DNA from: Candidatus Thioglobus vulcanius
GTDB lineage: Bacteria > Pseudomonadota > Gammaproteobacteria > PS1 > Pseudothioglobaceae
Direction of reading: 5' to 3'
NCBI GenBank assembly: GCA_910595855.1
Contig: CAJVCJ010000013.1
Coordinates: 1 to 17,595 of the forward strand
DNA: 17,595 nt
Positions 14,254 to 17,595 of this stretch are shown piece by piece. The notes under the pieces were generated by a model. That model was not told the DNA's origin, did not search any database, and was given only the letters and a program-made list of their open reading frames with translations. Numbering within the stretch: position 1 is the first letter of the stretch; each line of letters opens with the position of its first letter. The translations under genes and the position numbers were made by a program.

Positions 14254-15303
14254 GTGGCAACTTTTTCAATAAATGACACTCAAAATATGGACTTGGCGCT
14301 CAAGCTGGCAAGGCTTGGTATACATGGCGTAAGTGCTAATCCGATGGTCGGCTGTGTGATTGAAAAAAATGGAAAGATAATTGCTCAAGGTTATCATAAA
14401 ATTTTTGGCGATGCTCACGCCGAAATTAACGCCTTGGATCAAATCAATCATCAAGCTGATGATACTACGCTATATGTCACTTTAGAGCCTTGCTCACATC
14501 AAGGGAAAACACCACCGTGTGCCCAAGCAATTATCAATTCAGGTGCCGGCAAAGTTATCATTGCAACTCTTGATCCTAATCCTTTGGTTTCTGGACAAGG
14601 CGTTTCCATGCTTGAGGCTGCCGGCATCATTGTGCAGGTTGGACTGTTAGAAGATCAAGCTATTACACTTAATCGTGGCTTTATGACACGCATGAAGTAT
14701 GGGCGTCCTTTTGTTACTTGCAAAATTGCCACAAGCCTTGATGGAAAAACATCTATGAGCTCTGGTGAAAGCAAGTGGATTACAGGTGAAAATGCCAGAA
14801 AGGATGTGCAAAAACTTAGGAGTACACATCAAGCCATTATGACTGGATCTGGCACAATACTTGCGGACAATCCATCAATGACACTACGTCAAGACGGCGC
14901 TGATTTTTCACCACTAAGAATTGTGATTGATGGCAAGCATCAAATCACAGATACTGCTCTTAATATTTTTTCAGATAACGCCCCAACTCAAGTGTTTAAC
15001 ACCAGCAATACAAAATTAGACGACAACGGGAAGCTTAACTTAAACGATGTTCTACAGCAACTTGGCAATAAGGGTATTGGTACAGTCTTGCTAGAAGCAG
15101 GCCCAGGTCTTATTGGCGCTATGATTAAAAGCAAGTTGATCGATGAATTTATTATTTATACGGCACCCATTCTAATGGGTAGCAATGCCAAATCCATGAT
15201 CCAGCTACCAATTGACAAAATGAAAGACAAGCTAAGTCTAAATATTAGTGATTTACGCATGGTGGGTGATGACATACGTATTACTGCTACAATTAAACAA
15301 TGA
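14254..15303 (+). CDS. ribD: Bifunctional riboflavin biosynthesis deaminase/reductase RibD
   Basis: RibD carries out the second and third steps of riboflavin synthesis: deamination of the pyrimidinone product of GTP cyclohydrolase II and NADPH-dependent reduction of its ribosyl side chain. The N-terminal deaminase domain (about 10-145) has the zinc motif HAE (His55, Glu57) and EPCSHQGKTPPC (Cys80, Cys89). The reductase domain (about 148-349) begins RPFVTCKIATSLDGKTS and contains GESKWITG and VLLEAGPGLIGA. Length 349 (E. coli 367). The GTG start has no clear ribosome binding site; an in-frame ATG at 14287 (MDLALKLARLG) also fits the family N-terminus. Its stop overlaps the coaBC ATG by 4 nt. 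ribE, ribBA and ribH are not in the window. Confidence 0.95.
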   Translation: MATFSINDTQNMDLALKLARLGIHGVSANPMVGCVIEKNGKIIAQGYHKIFGDAHAEINALDQINHQADDTTLYVTLEPCSHQGKTPPCAQAIINSGAGKVIIATLDPNPLVSGQGVSMLEAAGIIVQVGLLEDQAITLNRGFMTRMKYGRPFVTCKIATSLDGKTSMSSGESKWITGENARKDVQKLRSTHQAIMTGSGTILADNPSMTLRQDGADFSPLRIVIDGKHQITDTALNIFSDNAPTQVFNTSNTKLDDNGKLNLNDVLQQLGNKGIGTVLLEAGPGLIGAMIKSKLIDEFIIYTAPILMGSNAKSMIQLPIDKMKDKLSLNISDLRMVGDDIRITATIKQ

Positions 15304-16493
15304 GCAGTCTAACCAATAAGAATATTATATTAGCCATAAGTGGCTCTATATCTGCTTATAAGTCACCTGATATTATTAGACGATTGCAAGATTTGGGTGC
15401 TGAAGTGCGCGTGGTTTTAACAATAGGTGGTGCTAAATTTATAACTGAATTGTCACTTCAAACCATCTCCAAACATAAGGTTCATCACAACTTATGGGAT
15501 AAAGACGCTGAATTGTCCATGGGGCATATTGAGTTAGCAAAATGGGCTGATTTAATTTTAATAGCGCCAGCAAGTGCCAATACTATTGCCAATATCGCAA
15601 GCGGTAAGGCTTGTGACCTACTAACCAGTGTCGTATTGGCCAGTACCGCCAAGCTAATAATTGCACCGGCAATGAACCAGCAAATGTATCAAGCTGTTGC
15701 ACTTCAGAATAATTTAGCCACTCTAATCTCACGCCAAACAATTGTCATTACACCTGATTCAGGTATACAGGCTTGTGGTGATATTGGCCTAGGGCGATTG
15801 CCAGATTCTACTGATATTGCTAATCAAGTTGCCAAGCAATTCAAAACGACTGAATTAAGTGGGAAAAATGTTTTAATTACGCTTGGCGCCACTATGGAGC
15901 CGATCGATCCCGTTAGATATATTTCTAACCACTCTAGCGGGAAAATGGGCATGGCCTTAGTTAATCGTTGCATTGAAATGGGTGCTAAAGTAACTTGTGT
16001 TTATGCAAATATCACCACTCCTTTAAACGATAAAGCAATTAACATCCAAACACTTAGTGCAGATGAAATGCATGAGTGTGTCATGAAGCATATTGATCAG
16101 CAACAAATATTTATTGCCGTTGCTGCGGTTAGTGATTATCGAGTCAAAAATCCAACTATTCAAAAAATTAAAAAATCTGATGACAGCTTAATTCTAGAAT
16201 TAACCCTGAATAAAGACATCTTGCTGGATGTATGCAAACTGAGCAACAAACCCCTGTGCATTGGCTTTGCTGCAGAAACACAAAATACCTTAAAAAACGC
16301 TATAAATAAGCTAAAAAATAAGGCTTGTGACGTCATTATTGCTAACGATGTTTCCAATGCTGAAATTGGCTTCAATAATGACGACAATCAAGTGGTTTTC
16401 ATCAGTCAAAATCAACAGCAAAATATCAGTAAAAATAGCAAAATTAAAATTGCGGATAAAATTCTAAAAATCTTCATTAAAGAGTTCTTATAA
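15300..16493 (+). CDS. coaBC: Bifunctional phosphopantothenoylcysteine decarboxylase/synthetase CoaBC
   Basis: Two consecutive steps of coenzyme A synthesis: CoaB ligates cysteine to 4'-phosphopantothenate using CTP, and FMN-dependent CoaC decarboxylates the product. The N-terminal CoaC flavoprotein domain (1-185) shows ISGSISAYK, the catalytic His76 in GHIELAKWAD, PAMNQQMY at 123-130, and the substrate-binding ACGDIGLGRLP with Cys159. The CoaB domain (186-397) has LITLGATMEPIDPVRYISNHSSGKMG, AAVSDY near 275, Lys289 in QKIKK, GFAAET and IANDVS. Length 397 (E. coli 406). It overlaps ribD by 4 nt; coupling to a flavin-synthesis gene is sensible for an FMN enzyme. dut, a common next gene, is absent. 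Confidence 0.96.
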   Translation: MSSLTNKNIILAISGSISAYKSPDIIRRLQDLGAEVRVVLTIGGAKFITELSLQTISKHKVHHNLWDKDAELSMGHIELAKWADLILIAPASANTIANIASGKACDLLTSVVLASTAKLIIAPAMNQQMYQAVALQNNLATLISRQTIVITPDSGIQACGDIGLGRLPDSTDIANQVAKQFKTTELSGKNVLITLGATMEPIDPVRYISNHSSGKMGMALVNRCIEMGAKVTCVYANITTPLNDKAINIQTLSADEMHECVMKHIDQQQIFIAVAAVSDYRVKNPTIQKIKKSDDSLILELTLNKDILLDVCKLSNKPLCIGFAAETQNTLKNAINKLKNKACDVIIANDVSNAEIGFNNDDNQVVFISQNQQQNISKNSKIKIADKILKIFIKEFL

Positions 16494-16739
16494 ACGCCTA
16501 AAAACACCGTTAAATCAACACCAACTAGAGTTACTCACAAAACTGTGGATAACTCTGTTAATATCTCTTTGAAAAGTATCAAAAACGTTGATGTATTGCT
16601 CTTTCTTATGGTTTTGAATAAAAACTAATCAGTTAATATTTTTCATTAAATATCAATTACTTATGCTTTTAAATATAAAACCATAATATTAGAAAACACT
16701 CATTAACACCCTAAAACCTAAAATGGAGGAAAACTAATT
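16494..16739. other. AT-rich non-coding gap between coaBC and the comEC leader
   Basis: About 250 bp without a convincing longer gene. It holds a DnaA-box palindrome near its left end and then a very AT-rich stretch (about 16610-16720). Several loose sigma70-like pairs can be picked, for example TTGAAT at 16614-16619 with TATTTT at 16637-16642, but none is strong enough to name with confidence. No intrinsic terminator with a T-run follows coaBC. Confidence 0.6.
16527..16556. promoter_or_regulatory. Palindromic pair of DnaA boxes, one perfect
   Basis: The minus strand carries TTATCCACA at 16552-16544, an exact consensus DnaA box. The plus strand carries TTACTCACA at 16531-16539, which differs at two positions. 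They face each other over a 4-nt spacer inside a longer imperfect palindrome, AGAGTTA (16527-16533) to TAACTCT (16550-16556), matching at 11 of 13 positions per arm. In RNA it could instead form a hairpin after coaBC, but no T-run follows. DnaA binding is inferred from the consensus match. Confidence 0.5.
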
Positions 16740-16835
16740 GTGTTTCACGCATTAAAACAAGGGTTTCACGCCATATTAGCACTTAGTAAACTATCAAACA
16801 GTGAGCGTTACTATTTTTTAAAAAATAAGCCCTAA
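16740..16835 (+). CDS. Putative 31-codon leader reading frame before comEC
   Basis: A GTG codon at 16740 lies 9 nt after an excellent ribosome binding site (GGAGGA, 16725-16730) and opens 31 codons ending TAA at 16833-16835, 2 nt before the comEC ATG. The peptide has a repeated Phe-His-Ala element (VFHALKQGFHAI), a short aliphatic helix (ILALSKLS) and a basic tail (LKNKP). comEC has no ribosome binding site of its own, so translation of this frame could feed comEC by re-initiation. I do not recognise the peptide. It could also be chance, with the ribosome binding site serving nothing; conservation would decide. Confidence 0.4.
   Translation: MFHALKQGFHAILALSKLSNSERYYFLKNKP
16742..16771. repeat. 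Direct repeat GTTTCACGC x2, 21 bp apart
   Basis: The nonamer GTTTCACGC occurs at 16742-16750 and again at 16763-16771. The period of 21 bp equals two helical turns and also seven codons of the leader frame, where it gives the repeated Phe-His-Ala. It could be a protein-binding site pair or simply a coding repeat. Confidence 0.5.
16812..16827. repeat. 16-bp A/T palindrome
   Basis: TATTTTTTAAAAAATA is a perfect palindrome just before comEC, inside the putative leader frame. Such T-tract/A-tract junctions favour DNA bending or easy melting. In RNA it would be a weak hairpin. Confidence 0.5.
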
Positions 16836-16837
16836 TT

Positions 16838-17595
16838 ATGCTATTTTTTGCCCTTACTTTTCTGTTAGGAGTTATGGCATTTTCAGTCAAAAACACACTA
16901 CCTTTATCAACACCTGAAATAAGTCTGTTTTTTATCCTAATATTGGTCATTTTGGCAACCTTTAAGCGACAAAAGCCCATTGCTATAAGCTTGGTATTTT
17001 TTATACTCGGTTTTGGCTGGATGGGTCTATTTTCAATTCATGTTTTACAAGCTAATATTGATGAAAAATACTTCAATACTCCCATTAATGTTGTTGGAAC
17101 TATTGCAGATATTCCCAAAACTAGTAAGCATAAAACTCAATTTATCTTTAATGTTATCGAGCCTTTTAACGCTACTATTAAATTAGCCCAGTATGACAAA
17201 TCAAAAGTAAAGCTTCGTAGTGGCGACCAATGGAAATTTTTGATTAAAATTAAGCATAACAATGGTTATCAAAATAAAGGTGGGTTCGACTTTGAGCAGT
17301 GGCTATTCTTTAAGAAATTTGATGCTACTGGCTATGTAAGACGAAGCGACTCAAATCAAATTTTAAAGTTAAATTCCGGCCTGTCAATTGATTCTGTTCG
17401 TCAAAATATCAGACAAAGGCTACTTGATTCAATTACTCAATTAGAATTTATCGGTGTTATCAATGCATTAATTATTGGTGATAGGTCGCTTCTTAACGAT
17501 AATCACTGGGAGTTATTTAAATCCACCAACACAACACACTTAAGTGTTATCTCTGGTTTGCATATTGGACTAATCTCAGGATTTGTATTTTTACT
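16838..17595 (+). CDS. comEC: ComEC/Rec2 DNA-uptake channel protein, N-terminal part (partial)
   Basis: The frame opens at ATG 16838, the first start after an in-frame stop at 16826, and runs 252 codons off the window edge. ComEC forms the inner-membrane channel that carries single-stranded DNA into the cytosol during natural transformation. Three hydrophobic helices occupy about residues 1-66, followed by the extracytoplasmic OB-fold domain (about 80-175: VVGTIADIP, LRSGDQWKF, GGFDFEQWLFFKKFDATGYV). The competence domain begins with ALIIGDRSLL near 209 and the family hallmark HLSVISGLHIGLISG near 234. No ribosome binding site precedes the ATG. Whether the C-terminal metallo-beta-lactamase domain is present cannot be seen. 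Confidence 0.9.
   Translation, partial: MLFFALTFLLGVMAFSVKNTLPLSTPEISLFFILILVILATFKRQKPIAISLVFFILGFGWMGLFSIHVLQANIDEKYFNTPINVVGTIADIPKTSKHKTQFIFNVIEPFNATIKLAQYDKSKVKLRSGDQWKFLIKIKHNNGYQNKGGFDFEQWLFFKKFDATGYVRRSDSNQILKLNSGLSIDSVRQNIRQRLLDSITQLEFIGVINALIIGDRSLLNDNHWELFKSTNTTHLSVISGLHIGLISGFVFL

Noticed and set aside
16783..16980. 65-codon minus-strand frame over the comEC start.
   Set aside because: Antisense to comEC, no family features; the plus-strand frame carries the comEC hallmark motifs.

Overview
The window is a dense, AT-rich stretch of bacterial chromosome carrying mostly housekeeping genes. The protein set (RnfE, Pseudomonas-type class I fumarase, mreBCD-mrdA, recA-recX, an Atm1-type exporter, ComEC) points to a gammaproteobacterium. 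The low GC and the look of the proteins would fit the SUP05/Thioglobus group of sulfur oxidisers and their relatives, but no gene here proves that placement; it is inference. I see no tRNA, insertion sequence, prophage or CRISPR array.

Layout. (1) 1-355: the 3' end of clpB and a strong intrinsic terminator. (2) 413-2487, plus strand: rnfE, an exported rhodanese and prmC, closely packed. The prmC start is odd: TTG, no ribosome binding site, in frame with the preceding stop, and followed by a perfect 12-bp inverted repeat. (3) 2521-4884, minus strand: a class I fumarase gene, then the RNase P RNA gene rnpB with its own promoter, then a small exported protein of unknown function. (4) 4976-9157, plus strand: mreB, mreC, mreD and mrdA (PBP2), the cell-elongation operon, without rodA directly after it. 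(5) 14196 down to 9134, minus strand: recA, recX, a Cys/His-rich small protein, an Atm1-type ABC exporter, tgt and a small receiver-like protein. Spacings of -20 to +24 nt make one transcription unit likely. Its last gene overlaps the 3' end of mrdA tail to tail. (6) 14254-16493, plus strand: ribD and coaBC, overlapping by 4 nt, divergent from recA. (7) 16494-17595: an AT-rich gap with a perfect DnaA box inside a palindrome and a likely 31-codon reading frame with a strong ribosome binding site, then the first 252 codons of comEC, cut by the window edge.

How the genes work together. mreBCD-mrdA form the lateral-wall elongation machinery. recA and recX are the recombinase and its modulator. 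ribD and coaBC start the routes to flavins and coenzyme A; CoaBC itself uses FMN. RnfE is one membrane subunit of the Rnf electron-transfer complex, whose other subunits are not here.

I found no clearly new multi-gene system. The best leads are the putative leader reading frame before comEC, the palindromic DnaA-box pair, the unusual rhodanese-prmC junction with its hairpin, and two uncharacterised small proteins in the recA operon.
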